From Streptomyces sp. HPF1205 (lineage in GTDB: Bacteria > Actinomycetota > Actinomycetes > Streptomycetales > Streptomycetaceae), in assembly GCF_020400825.1 (NCBI RefSeq), contig NZ_JAINVH010000019.1, forward strand, positions 1 through 64,000: a stretch of 64,000 nucleotides of DNA. The letters run 5' to 3'. This document shows positions 9,708-18,501 of the stretch, one piece after another. Within the stretch, counting starts at the first letter, position 1; every line of letters starts with the position of its first letter. Made by a program: the position numbers and the translations under genes. The notes under the pieces are model-generated. The model ran no database searches, was not told the origin of the DNA, and saw only the letters and a program-made list of their open reading frames with translations.

Positions 9708-10025
9708 TCAGCGGGCGATCGATATGGCGAAGGGTGCGAATCCGCTGGACCGGATGACGTGCGGCACGAACAGGATCGCGGCTTCCGTGGCGCGGGCGGT
9801 CCGGATTCCGCCGAGGTCGGTGATCCACTCGTGGCGCCAGCCGATGTCGGTGAGCGGGTCATGGACGGTCTGCTTGGCCTGCGGGTCGTCACCGGACAGG
9901 AAGGCGTCGGGCGGCCGGGTGAGCGTGGCCGGCGCGGTCATCACCGGGAAGAGCATGGTGTTGAGTGTCTTGACGACGCGCGTTGCGGGAAGCGCTTCCT
10001 GGAGTTGCTCGGCGAGGCTCGATCC
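9708..10025 (-). pseudogene. NAD(P)-binding/F420-reductase-like protein, C-terminal fragment
   Basis: Encodes SLAEQLQEALPATRVVKTLN, PPDAFLSGDDPQAKQTV, WITDLGGIRTARATEAA and HVIRSSGFAPFAISIAR to the stop at 9708-9710. This matches the second half of actinomycete NADPH-dependent F420-reductase-like NAD(P)-binding proteins. The N-terminal dinucleotide fold is missing; unrelated sequence begins near 10026. Confidence 0.6.
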
Positions 10026-10393
10026 CCCGGCGACACAACGCCGACTGGACTCGTGCCAGTACTGGACCCGCCGGGTGCGACTGTGGCGGTCGGCGAGGGC
10101 GTGGGGTGGGTCCGTGCGAGGGGCGACGGGGAAGTCGTCGCCGACGGTCGCAACGGCCGCGTGCTGTCCACCGGCGTCACCAAGCCGACCGCTGAAGCGG
10201 TGTCCAAGCGATGCGAGCGCAGCGTCGTGCGGGAGAAGGAGCCGTGGCGGGCACTTCCACCAGGTGCACACCGAATATGAATCAAACAATTTGACGAAAA
10301 TGCCCATACATCACCCACGGGGCTGTGTCGCGGGCTACGGTGCGGTCGAAGTGATGCTGCGCCGGAAGGGCCGGCGCAGACGGGAGGAGAGAT
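10026..10393. other. No intact gene; possible decayed coding
   Basis: The plus strand is open through most of this stretch (GATVAVGEGVGWVRARGDGE and VLSTGVTKPTAEAV) and looks protein-like, but no family is recognised and no start is supported. AT-richer DNA at 10265-10330 probably holds the promoter of the secreted-protein gene at 10394. Confidence 0.3.
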
Positions 10394-10810
10394 ATGCGCG
10401 TCTCCATACGGACCAAGGCGGCCCTGGTCGGCGTGGCGGTCTCAGTGGCCGGCCTGCTGACTGCCACATCCGGGACGGCCTCGGGGGCCCAGCCCTCGAC
10501 CGATCCGATACCTCCCGACAAAGGCGTCTGGACCGCCACGTTGACGTGGGAAGGCCACGTCAGGGGGGCGGCGATCTGGCACGCCTACGGCGACTCGCTG
10601 TATGCGCGGGACTCCTATGCCGACGGATTCGGGATCACCGCGTACCTGAGCACCGGTCGCAAGATCTCCACCGCCGGGAAACCGTCCCCCGTGACCGTGG
10701 GGCCGGCGACAGGGAACCTTCCCGAGTACCAGCCGTACGAGATCTGGGCCTGCCTGGAGAAGCACGGGGTCATATACGTCTGCACCAACACGGAACTCGT
10801 GTACTCCTGA
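10394..10810 (+). CDS. Small secreted protein, unknown function
   Basis: 138 residues with GGAGGAGAGAT before the ATG and a clear Sec signal peptide (KAALVGVAVSVAGLLTATSG, cleavage near ASGA). The mature part is about 105 residues with a few aromatic strands (GVWTATLTWEGHVRGAA, YEIWACLEKHGVIYVC) and two cysteines. These resemble small beta-rich secreted actinomycete proteins. No family recognised. Confidence 0.65.
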   Translation: MRVSIRTKAALVGVAVSVAGLLTATSGTASGAQPSTDPIPPDKGVWTATLTWEGHVRGAAIWHAYGDSLYARDSYADGFGITAYLSTGRKISTAGKPSPVTVGPATGNLPEYQPYEIWACLEKHGVIYVCTNTELVYS

Positions 10811-11066
10811 CGCGAGGTCGCAGAAGCCGGTAGCGGCTGTGTGCCCGGGGCTGCACTGAGACCCGCGGGCCGCCGCAGGTCACAGTCCTGCATCAGCCAC
10901 GCCCGCGGCCTCCTGGGCTTCATCATCCACCTCCGGACCGGCCAGGACGATCCCGGCGACGTCGCCGCCACCCCGGAACCTCTGCGAGACGAACACCCGC
11001 GCCGGCGGCTCCCGCGGCCGGCTGACCGTCAGGGTGCCGTCACTCTCCTGCGATCCGTCCGGGGGC

Positions 11067-11918
11067 CTACTGCGGTTCGGGCGTGAGGTCCTGGGTGCCG
11101 AGGACCGAGAGCAATTCGAGCTTCTCGACCGCGTCGGTGCCCGGGACGGGGCTGAACCACAGCAGGCGCTGGCGCCCGTCCTCGCTCAGCAGGTTCAGGC
11201 AGTTGACATGGATCAGGCCGAGGGAAGGGTGCACGATGCGCTTGGTGTCCATGCGGCGCACCGCCACGTCGTGCCGGTCCCAGAGCTCGGCGAACTCGGG
11301 ACTCCGCCGCAGCAGCTCGGCCACCATCGCGTTCGCCTCCTGGTCCCGCGAGCCGCGCCGCGCCACGGCCGCCCGCAGGTCGGTGACGAAGGTCTCCGCG
11401 TGGCGGCGGTGGTCCTCAGGCGGGTAGATGGCGCGGGAGTCCGGGTCGGTGAACCACCGGTGCACGAAGCTCGCGCCCACCCCCCTCACCGACGGTGGCG
11501 GACCGAGCAGGGCGACGGCCGGCGGGTTCTGCACCAGCATGACGTGCAGGTCGGTGATCACGCAGGCCGGCGTGCCGGCGAGCCGGTCGAGCAGATCGAG
11601 CATGCCGGGATGCACGTGTGCGGCACCGTTGTCCGACGGCGGGAGCGGGCGCTCGGCCAGGTGGTACAGGTGGTTACGCTCGTCCAGCGACAGGCGCAGC
11701 GCGCGGGCGAGGCCGGCGAGCATCTGCTCGGAGGGCTGGGCGCCCCGTCCTCGTTCGAGCTCGGTGTAGTAGTCGACCGACGCGCCTGCCAGCTGGGCCA
11801 CCTCGTCGCGGCGCAGCCCGGGCACACGCCGGCGCGGGCCGGCCGGCAGCCCGACCTGCTGCGGGCGGATCCGGTCGCGCCGCGATTTCAGGAACGCTCC
11901 GAGTTCTGCGAGATCCAC
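11067..11918 (-). CDS. XRE-family regulator with MmyB-like ligand domain
   Basis: 283 residues. N-terminal HTH: ELGAFLKSRRDRIRPQQVGL, then RVPGLRRDEVAQLAG and SVDYYTELERGR. The remaining 180 residues match the MmyB-like ligand-binding domain (MLVQNPPAVALLG, ASFVHRWFTDPDSR). The start at 11918 (VDLAELGAFL) fits the family, although GGAGGA sits immediately against it; an in-frame GTG at 11933 is the alternative. It is divergent from the SDR-SDR-tautomerase operon (178 bp between starts), which it probably controls. Confidence 0.88.
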   Translation of the reverse strand: MDLAELGAFLKSRRDRIRPQQVGLPAGPRRRVPGLRRDEVAQLAGASVDYYTELERGRGAQPSEQMLAGLARALRLSLDERNHLYHLAERPLPPSDNGAAHVHPGMLDLLDRLAGTPACVITDLHVMLVQNPPAVALLGPPPSVRGVGASFVHRWFTDPDSRAIYPPEDHRRHAETFVTDLRAAVARRGSRDQEANAMVAELLRRSPEFAELWDRHDVAVRRMDTKRIVHPSLGLIHVNCLNLLSEDGRQRLLWFSPVPGTDAVEKLELLSVLGTQDLTPEPQ

Positions 11919-12095
11919 TCCTCCAGTGTCCACCCGCGTCCGGGGCCGAGCCAGGGGGTGACGACCTCCGGGTAACCAGCCACTGGTTCGCCCTGAGCGA
12001 CCGTTGCACGGTAGGTGTGTCGCCCCGGCCGACCCGGCCGGACAGCTGACCGGGTGGCCGGGCGGCCGGCGCGTCGAGAGAACCGCGGAGGACAC

Positions 12096-13028
12096 ATGAG
12101 CGAGGACAGCACGGTGGTCCAGGAGGCGGGTCACGGGAAGGTCGTGGTGGTCACCGGCGCCTCCTCGGGCTTCGGCGACCTGACCGCGCGGGCCCTGGCC
12201 CGCGCCGGGCACACCGTCTACGCCGGCATGCGCGCCATCGACGGCCGCAACGCGCCCCGCGCCGCGGAGCTCGCCGAGCTGGCGGCGGCCGAGGGGGTGG
12301 ACGTCCGCGGGATCGCGATGGATGTCCAGGACCAGGCCTGCGTCGACGCCGCCGTCGCACGGATCGTCGAAGAGCAGGGCCGACTCGACGTCGTCGTGCA
12401 CAACGCAGGTCACATGGTCCTCGGACCGGCCGAGGCATTCCCACCCGAGCAGCTCGCCGAGCTCTACGACATCAACGTGCTCAGCACCCAGCGGGTGAAC
12501 CGCGCGGCGCTGCCGGTCCTGCGCAAGCAGGGCTCGGGGCTGCTGGTGTGGGTGGCCAGCTCCAGCACCCGTGGCGGTCACCCGCCCTTCCTGGCACCGT
12601 ACTTCGCCGCCAAGGCCGCGATGGACGCGATGGCCGAGAGCTACGCCGCCGAGGTCATCCGCTACGGCATCGACACCGTGATCGTTGTGCCTGGCGCCTA
12701 CCCCAGCGGCACCAACCACTTCGCGCACGCCGGCGCCCCGGCCGACTCCGAGCGCCACACCGCCTACGAGGCGGCCTACGGGGAGCTGCGCGCGACGCTG
12801 CCCGAGCGCCTCGCCGCGCTCTTCCCCGCCGGCCGCACGGTGGACGAGGTCGCCGAGGAGATCGCGCGTGTCGTCGACCTGCCCGCCGGGCACCGCCCGT
12901 TCCGCGTCCACATAGACCCGTCGCGCGACGGCAGCGACGTGGTGTCCACGGTCAGCGACCGGATCCGGGCAGAGTTCTACCACCGCATCGGCATCGACGA
13001 CCTGCTGCCGGAGCAGGCCAGCCGCTGA
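12096..13028 (+). CDS. SDR-family oxidoreductase
   Basis: 310 residues, start at MSEDSTVVQEAG behind GGAGGACAC. Motifs: VVVTGASSGFG cofactor loop, VVHNAGHM, ASSSTRGG with the catalytic Ser, and YFAAK as the YxxxK pair. It is longer than a minimal SDR because of a C-terminal substrate-binding extension. First gene of a three-gene unit with a second SDR and a tautomerase, divergent from the XRE-type regulator. Confidence 0.9.
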   Translation: MSEDSTVVQEAGHGKVVVVTGASSGFGDLTARALARAGHTVYAGMRAIDGRNAPRAAELAELAAAEGVDVRGIAMDVQDQACVDAAVARIVEEQGRLDVVVHNAGHMVLGPAEAFPPEQLAELYDINVLSTQRVNRAALPVLRKQGSGLLVWVASSSTRGGHPPFLAPYFAAKAAMDAMAESYAAEVIRYGIDTVIVVPGAYPSGTNHFAHAGAPADSERHTAYEAAYGELRATLPERLAALFPAGRTVDEVAEEIARVVDLPAGHRPFRVHIDPSRDGSDVVSTVSDRIRAEFYHRIGIDDLLPEQASR

Positions 13029-13118
13029 TCGCGGGCAGAACGTCGCCGGCATCGAGAACGCCGGCATCAAGAACGTCGAGAACGCCGGCCTCACCACATG
13101 ACAGAGAGACGCACCAGC

Positions 13119-13883
13119 ATGAACATCTCAGGGAACACCGTCTTCATCCCCGGCGCGACCAGCGGCATCGGTCTCGCTCTCGCCCTCGCCCTCAAGGACC
13201 GCGGCAACACCGTGATCATCGGCGGGCGGCGGACCGACCTGCTGGAGAAGCTGGGCGCCGAGCACCCGGGCCTCGGCACCGTGCGCATCGACACGGCCGA
13301 TCCGCAGAGCATCCAGGCCGCCGCGCAGGACGTGCTGGGCCGCTACCCGGAGCTGAACGTACTCGTCGCGATGGCGGGGATCATGCGCGTCGAGGACTGG
13401 CACCGGCCCGAGTCCTTCGTGGCCTCGGCCGAATCGGTCGTCACCACCAACCTGCTCGGCCCGATCCGGCTGATCGGGGCGTTCGTCGAGCACCTGCAGA
13501 CGCGCCCCGACGCCACCATCGTCACGGTCTCCTCGGGGCTGGCCTTTACCCCGCTGGCGGTGACGCCGAGCTACAACGCATCGAAAGCCGCTATCCACAT
13601 GCTCACCGAGTCGCTGCGGCTGCAACTGGCGGACACCTCGGTGCAGATCGTGGAGCTCGTGCCGCCGTCGGTGCGCACCGCGCTCCTGCCGGGACAGGAG
13701 ACCAGCGACTTCGCGATGCCGCTGGAGGACTTCATCGCCGAGACCGTCGAACTGCTCGCGTCCCAGCCGGACGCCAAGGAGATCCAGGTCGAGCGCGTGA
13801 AGTTCCTGCGCTACAGCGAGGTCCGCGGCGAGTACGACAGCGTGGTGGAGACCCTCAACCACGCCGACCCGCACGGAAAGTGA
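13119..13883 (+). CDS. SDR-family oxidoreductase, DltE-like
   Basis: 254 residues from MNISGNTVFIPG; an in-frame ATG at 13098 is less likely because family members begin at this Met. Motifs: PGATSGIGLALA, AMAGIM in place of NNAG, VTVSSGLAF and YNASK. This resembles the DltE-like group of short-chain dehydrogenases. It follows the first SDR by 90 bp and precedes the tautomerase by 52 bp. Confidence 0.88.
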   Translation: MNISGNTVFIPGATSGIGLALALALKDRGNTVIIGGRRTDLLEKLGAEHPGLGTVRIDTADPQSIQAAAQDVLGRYPELNVLVAMAGIMRVEDWHRPESFVASAESVVTTNLLGPIRLIGAFVEHLQTRPDATIVTVSSGLAFTPLAVTPSYNASKAAIHMLTESLRLQLADTSVQIVELVPPSVRTALLPGQETSDFAMPLEDFIAETVELLASQPDAKEIQVERVKFLRYSEVRGEYDSVVETLNHADPHGK

Positions 13884-13935
13884 CCCCGCCCCCGCCCCCG
13901 CTACCGCAACCCCACCCGCACAGGAGGAATCCGTC

Positions 13936-14175
13936 ATGCCCTTCGCCAACTTCAAGGTGCCGGCCGGAACGCTGAGCTCCGAGCAGAAGGAAGTCATCAT
14001 CCACCGCACCACCGACCTGTACGCCGAGATCTACGGCGAACGGGCCCGGGCCACCACCATGGTGCTCGTCGAGGAGGTCCCCGACGGGGGCTGGGGCATC
14101 GGGGACAACGTCCTGACCCTGGCCATCCTCGACAGCCACGACTCCGAGCCCCCCTCGGAAGCAGGGCCGGCCTGA
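13936..14175 (+). CDS. 4-oxalocrotonate tautomerase-family protein
   Basis: 79-residue protein with AGGAGGAATCCGTC before the ATG. After Met removal the N-terminus is Pro, the catalytic base of the tautomerase superfamily (MPFANFKVPAGTLSSEQKE). The body VIIHRTTDLYAEIYGERARA and TTMVLVEEVPDGGWGIG matches the small 4-OT type. Together with the two SDRs it suggests a small oxidation/isomerisation pathway for an enol or keto substrate, not identified. Confidence 0.82.
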   Translation: MPFANFKVPAGTLSSEQKEVIIHRTTDLYAEIYGERARATTMVLVEEVPDGGWGIGDNVLTLAILDSHDSEPPSEAGPA

Positions 14176-14231
14176 CCCGCCGCCTTCGCGCCCGGCACGG
14201 GCGGGCCGCCTCCTGGGGGTGGACTTGCTTA

Positions 14232-14560
14232 CCCGAGGAGCGTGGACGGCGCAGTCCACATGATCAGCACATGTTCAGGGAATTGGGTGCCGAGCCTGTC
14301 GGCGACTGTGATGCCCTGGTTCGGCACGGCGCGAGGACGACCTGCCGAGGCCAGGCGCTCGGCGAGCGCGTCCGGGTAGCGCCGGTCGGCAACCAGGGTG
14401 CTGCCCACGCCCTCGGCGAGGGATCGCCCGAACAGCACGACGCCCGCAGGTCGCCCAGGCCGCCGTCCACGTCCGACCCGCTCGGGTAATACCAGGACTG
14501 CGAGGTCTCGGCGAACGCCGTGCCGACGTCGTCCGGGTGATCACCGTCGGCGCGGCAGCT
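14232..14560 (-). pseudogene. GDSL/SGNH esterase remnant
   Basis: Pieces in two minus-strand frames read SQSWYYPSGSD, then DGGLGDLRA, then SLAEGVGSTLVADRRYPDAL and AERLASAGRP. These match the region around the nucleophile block of SGNH hydrolases (normally GDSxTDGxGSTPGADRRYPD). The nucleophile motif itself is split by the frameshift and the rest of the enzyme is absent. Confidence 0.55.
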
Positions 14561-14688
14561 GGGACGCCGGGCGTCTGGCGCCCGGGTCGCCAGCAGCGGC
14601 CGCAGCCTCTCACGAGGCTCTCACGGACTGGGCGTCACCGGATGGCATCCCATATCTCGGCGGAGCCGCGGCATACAGGCTGGCCTGC

Positions 14689-14788
14689 ACCGTCGGGACG
14701 AGCCTCGCCTCCCACGGGCGGCCCGTCAGGGCCCGCCGAACGCTGGGGGTCAAGGGGTCGCAGGTTCAAATCCTGTCGTCCCGACGGT
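14689..14788 (+). other. tRNA-Pro-like 3' half (att-type remnant)
   Basis: Bases 14743-14784 read as the 3' half of a tRNA-Pro with GGG anticodon: an anticodon-loop tract CTGGGGGTCAAGG, a T-arm GCAGGTTCAAATCCTGT and an acceptor strand CGTCCCGA. The usual 5' half is not present. CGGGACG at 14694-14700 could pair with the acceptor, and the complementarity extends to 12 bp (14689-14700 with 14777-14788), but the D-arm between is not canonical. Such 3' tRNA halves mark integrase attachment sites, and an integrase remnant follows directly. Confidence 0.65.
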
Positions 14789-14869
14789 GTTGTCGCAGGT
14801 GAGAGCCGGTTTTCCGACAACGGAAGACCGGCTCTCACTGCTTTCCGGCACACTCTGGGTGTGAACTGG

Positions 14870-15345
14870 GTGTGATCTTGGTCGGCGCTGCGCCCGGACC
14901 TGGCACGCTCCTGCAACAGCCGGTCCAGCACCGGCACAGGGGAACGCGGATGCAACACCAGACGGGCGTCCAGCGACTCGTACCAGACCTCCGTCAGACC
15001 CTCCACGAGCCCGGCCCGCATCGAGTCGGTGACGTGGGCATAGCGGGCACTGACCGATCCGCCTCGTGCCCCATCCGCTCGTCCATGAGCACCTTGGGCG
15101 TGCCCAGCTCCTCCATCAGCGTCCGGTGACCGTGCCGCAGGCCGTGCCGGGTCAGCCGGGTCTGAACGGGCAGCCAGCACGCCTCCGCCCGGTCGGAGGC
15201 GCCACGCCCCCGCACCGGCACCCCGGGAAACGGCCAGCCCGTCATGGGAACGGGATGGGCGGCGTGCGACTTCCTCGGGTACCAGCCGGTGGCAGCCGGG
15301 GTGAAGACCCACGTGGCGTGACCGGACCTGCGCCAGTGAGGAGCC
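14870..15345 (-). pseudogene. Tyrosine-type integrase, C-terminal remnant
   Basis: LTRHGLRHGHRTLMEELGTP and KVLMDERMGHE give the R-HxxR-H region of phage/AICE tyrosine recombinases. After a frameshift near 15055 the catalytic Tyr follows in SARYAHVTDSMRAGLVEGL. The N-terminal and core-binding domains are missing; at 15345 the frame joins a LacI-type fragment. The gene tail abuts the tRNA-Pro half, the usual arrangement for an integrated actinomycete element. Confidence 0.72.
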
Positions 15346-15351
15346 TCACGC

Positions 15352-15528
15352 GACGGGCCGGCCTGCCGGACGAAGCCGAGCTCGGCGATCGCCTTCTCGA
15401 CACGGACCCGGGTCCTCTCGGCGACCGCATCGGGCCGGTTGAGGACGTTGGAGACCGTGCCGGTCGAGACACCGGCCAGCTCGGCGACCTGGCGCAGCGT
15501 CGCCCCCCGGTGCCGAGTGCCAGGCGTG
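15352..15528 (-). pseudogene. LacI-family regulator, N-terminal HTH fragment
   Basis: TLRQVAELAGVSTGTVSNVL and NRPDAVAERTRVRVEKAI, then AELGFVRQ, are the DNA-binding head and hinge of a LacI-type repressor. The ligand domain is absent: the frame runs straight into the integrase remnant. The gene's own start has been replaced by an IS3 right end at 15552. It may once have controlled the neighbouring sugar ABC operon. Confidence 0.7.
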
Positions 15529-15551
15529 CCGCGGCCGCGGTACACGGACCT

Positions 15552-15712
15552 TGGCCCCGAATCCTGGACACGGTTTATGCGGTTGGTGTCAGCGTAGTTG
15601 ATGGTGTCCGGGAGGCTGCCTCGTAGGCGATCGGGCTGCGCTGTCCGAGGCGGGAGTGACGGCGGCGGGTGTTGTAGCGGTGCAGCCATCCGAAGGACTC
15701 CCGGTTGTCCAC
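15552..15712 (-). mobile_element. IS3-family right-end remnant with orfB tail
   Basis: Terminal repeat TGGCCCCGAATCCTGGACAC at 15552-15571, then a minus-strand frame reading FGWLHRYNTRRRHSRLGQRS and PIAYEAA, ending at 15575. This is the C-terminal tail of an IS3 OrfB integrase. Only about 160 bp of the element remain. Confidence 0.72.
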
Positions 15713-15828
15713 CCGGCCCGGCCCCGGGGTTCGCCGTCGGCCGGTGACGGCATCGGCTTCGGCGGTCCGTGTGACGGACGGGTCCGTCACACGGCGGCGC
15801 GGGCGACGGACCCGTCCGTCACACGGAC

Positions 15829-16872
15829 TCAGTCCTGTTTCTCGCCGGAGGCGAAGCGGGAGATGATCAGGGCGACGATGATGATCAGGCCGTTGAGGAA
15901 CTGGTTCCACAGCGGTGGTACGCCCGCCAGCGTCATCACGTTGACCACCAGCTGGAGCGTCAGCACACCTGTCAGGGCCCCGAGCAGGGTTCCGCGGCCG
16001 CCGTTGAGGCTCACCCCGCCGATGACGGTGGCGGCGAACACCTGGAAGATCCAGCCGCTGCCCTGGTCTGCGGAGATGGAGCCGTAGTGCCCGGTGTACA
16101 GGACGCCCGCGAAGGCCGCGAGCATCCCGCCGGTGATCAGCACCGTCCACACCACCGCGTCGACACGGATGCCGGCGGTACGGGCGGCCTCGCTGTTACC
16201 GCCGATGGCGTAGAGGGCGCGGCCGTGCCGGAGCCAGGCCAGGGCCGCGCCGCCGAGCGCGTACAGGACGATGCAGATCCACACGGCGGCCGGCATGCCC
16301 AGCCACTGGCTCCTGCCCAGGTACGTGAAGGAACCGGGCACGTCGACGATCGACTTGCCCTGCGAGACGGCGACCTGGAGGCCGCGCAGCATGGTGAGTC
16401 CACCGAGGGTCACGATGAAGCCGTTGAGGCGGAGTTTGAGGATGAGGAAACCGTTGACCGCGCCGATCAGCGCGCCGACGAGCAGGCAGACGGGCACCGC
16501 CGTCCAGGCCGGCAGCAGGTCGACGCCGTTGAACCGGCCACCGTGGGCGGGCAGGACCAGCCAGACGGCGATCACCGGGGCGAGGCCAATGGTGGACTCC
16601 AGAGACAGGTCCATGCGGCCGGAGATGAGGATCATCGCCTCGGCCAGGACGAGCAGGCTCAGCTCGGTGGACTGCTGCGCCACGCCGATGAGGTTGTCGG
16701 AGGTGAGAAAGGCCGGGGAGACGATGAATCCGATGACGCCCAGGACGAACAGCACCGGGATGAGCGACAGATCACGGTAGCGCTGCAGGTCGAGTGCGCG
16801 CCGTCGGCCCGGGGCCGCCGGCGTGTTCTCCGCTGCCTCCTTGGCGGCGGTCGCGTCAGTGGTGGCTGGCAT
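15829..16872 (-). CDS. Ribose-type sugar ABC transporter permease
   Basis: 347-residue inner-membrane permease of the RbsC/BPD_transp_2 family. About ten hydrophobic segments begin at LIPVLFVLGVIGFIV. The family loop GGNSEAARTAGI and AATVIGGVSLNGGRG are present. Its start overlaps the 3' end of the ATPase gene by 17 bp. It is the last gene of a binding protein-ATPase-permease operon. A single permease would act as a homodimer. The substrate is inferred as L-fucose or a related sugar from the divergent catabolic genes. Confidence 0.9.
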   Translation of the reverse strand: MPATTDATAAKEAAENTPAAPGRRRALDLQRYRDLSLIPVLFVLGVIGFIVSPAFLTSDNLIGVAQQSTELSLLVLAEAMILISGRMDLSLESTIGLAPVIAVWLVLPAHGGRFNGVDLLPAWTAVPVCLLVGALIGAVNGFLILKLRLNGFIVTLGGLTMLRGLQVAVSQGKSIVDVPGSFTYLGRSQWLGMPAAVWICIVLYALGGAALAWLRHGRALYAIGGNSEAARTAGIRVDAVVWTVLITGGMLAAFAGVLYTGHYGSISADQGSGWIFQVFAATVIGGVSLNGGRGTLLGALTGVLTLQLVVNVMTLAGVPPLWNQFLNGLIIIVALIISRFASGEKQD

Positions 16873-18454
16873 TGCCGGTGCTTCCCTTCGTACGTTGCGT
16901 GCCGGCCGTCCCGGCCATGCCTTCGATCGCGGCCACCAGTTGCTCGTCGGTCCACCCCGCGGGGAAGGAGGCGGTCACCCGGCCGTGGAACATCACCACG
17001 ACGCGGTCGCAGACCCGCAGGTCGTCCAGTTCGTCGGAGACGACCAGCGCCGACTTGCCCGCGGCGGCCACCGCGCGGACGCGGCCGAGCAGGAACTCCT
17101 TCGACTTGATGTCCACGCCGTTGGTGGGCCGGATGGCGACGAGCAGGCGCGGGTCGGTAGCCAGCGCCCTGGCGACGACGACCTTCTGCTGGTTGCCGCC
17201 GGACAGCGCGGAGACCGGGGTGGCGGCCCCGGGCGTCTTGATGTCCAGGTCGTCGATCATGCGCCGGGCGAACGCCCTGGCCCGTGCGGGCAGGACGACC
17301 CCGTAGGGGCCCAGCTGGTCGGTCACGGTGAGGGTGGCGTTCTCCGCGACGCTGCGTTCGGGCACCAGCCCCTGCAGGTGGCGGTCCTCGGGGATGAACC
17401 CGACTCCCGCCGCCAGAGCCGCCGGTGCGCCGGCGCGCACCTCCCGGCCGGCTAGGCTGACGCTGCCGGAGCGGGAGCGGTGCAGCCCGGCCAGTGTCTC
17501 GCCCAGCTGGACGTTCCCACTGGCCGCCGCCCCGGCCAGGCCTACCACCTCGCCGGGACGCACCGTGAGGGAGACGTCCTCGTACACCCCTGGCAGGGTC
17601 AGCCCCGTCACTTGGAGCATCGGGGGGCCGGTGCCCGACAGGACACCGGCCCCCGCGGGGCGTGCCGGCTGTTGCGCGCCGGTGGTGCCCTCGCCGGTCA
17701 TGGCCGCCACGAGAGCGTCGTGTCCCAGTCCGGCGACCGGCGCGGTCAGGACGTGCCGGGCGTCACGGTAGACGGTGACCGTGCTGCACAGTTCGTAGAC
17801 CTCCTGCAGGTGGTGCGAGATGAACAGGAAGGCCACGCCCTTGTCCTGCAGTTCGCGCAGCTTGGTGAAGAGCCGCTCGATGCCGCGGGCGTCCAGCTTG
17901 GCGGTGGGTTCGTCCAGGATGATGAAACGCGCGCCGAAGCCCAGTGCCCTGGCGATCTCCACGAACTGGCGCTGCTCCACCGTCAGGTCCCTGATGCGGG
18001 CGCGCGGGGAGACGCCGACACCGTACTCGGCGAGCAGGGCCTCGGCGCCGGCGCGCAGTTGCCTCCACCGGATCGGGCGCAGCGCACCGGCGCTCTGTCG
18101 GTCCAGGAAGAGGTTCTCGGCCACGGTGAGGTCGGGGACGACGGTGGAGCGCTGGTAGACGCAGGCCACCTTCGAGCGCCACGCATCCGTGTCGCCCATG
18201 GCCGGGGCCGGCTTCCCGGAGAAGAGCAGGGTGCCGCTGTCCGGGCGCTGGATGCCGGTCAGCACGGAAACGAGGGTGGACTTGCCGGCTCCGTTGCGGC
18301 CGACAAGGGCGTGGGACTCCCCCGGGGCCACACGGATCCGGACGTCGCGCAGAGCCACGGTGGCTCCGAAGCGCTTGGTGATCCCGGTGGCCTCCACCAC
18401 GGGAGTGGCGGTCACCGGATCGGCGGAGGCGGAGGGCGCGGGCGTGTCCGCCAT
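16856..18454 (-). CDS. Sugar ABC transporter ATP-binding protein (two ABC domains)
   Basis: 532 residues with tandem ABC cassettes as in RbsA/MglA. The first domain has Walker A GRNGAGKST and Walker B ARFIILDEPTAKLD. The second is degenerate at Walker A (AGAAASGNVQLG) but keeps the signature SGGNQQKVVVARAL. Start at MADTPAPSAS, behind AAAGGA; an upstream in-frame extension lacks a ribosome site. In Walker B-adjacent DPRLLVAIRPTNGVD the expected Glu-Pro is IRP, as in many second domains of this family. Middle gene of the importer operon. Confidence 0.9.
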   Translation of the reverse strand: MADTPAPSASADPVTATPVVEATGITKRFGATVALRDVRIRVAPGESHALVGRNGAGKSTLVSVLTGIQRPDSGTLLFSGKPAPAMGDTDAWRSKVACVYQRSTVVPDLTVAENLFLDRQSAGALRPIRWRQLRAGAEALLAEYGVGVSPRARIRDLTVEQRQFVEIARALGFGARFIILDEPTAKLDARGIERLFTKLRELQDKGVAFLFISHHLQEVYELCSTVTVYRDARHVLTAPVAGLGHDALVAAMTGEGTTGAQQPARPAGAGVLSGTGPPMLQVTGLTLPGVYEDVSLTVRPGEVVGLAGAAASGNVQLGETLAGLHRSRSGSVSLAGREVRAGAPAALAAGVGFIPEDRHLQGLVPERSVAENATLTVTDQLGPYGVVLPARARAFARRMIDDLDIKTPGAATPVSALSGGNQQKVVVARALATDPRLLVAIRPTNGVDIKSKEFLLGRVRAVAAAGKSALVVSDELDDLRVCDRVVVMFHGRVTASFPAGWTDEQLVAAIEGMAGTAGTQRTKGSTGNASHH

Positions 18455-18501
18455 GGTGCCGTCCTTTCGCAGGTGGGGCGCGGTCGCGCGCGGCGGGCTG
18501 G

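Noticed and set aside
11067..13097. 676-residue open frame on the minus strand across the divergent region and the first SDR
   Set aside because: Its 3' part is the XRE/MmyB-type regulator; everything before about 11933 is antisense to the SDR gene and has low-complexity composition.
14694..14784. A complete 91-nt tRNA with long variable arm
   Set aside because: The acceptor strands can pair, but D-arm, position 8 and anticodon stem are not canonical; only the 3' tRNA-Pro half is convincing.
14635..15312. 225-residue open frame running through the tRNA half
   Set aside because: The segment reading GRQDLNLRPLDPQ is the translation of tRNA-Pro DNA, a known artefact; only the integrase part is real coding.
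9257..15571. The two IS3 tips as ends of one composite element
   Set aside because: One is a left end on the plus strand and the other a right end on the minus strand, so they cannot bound the same element in a simple way.
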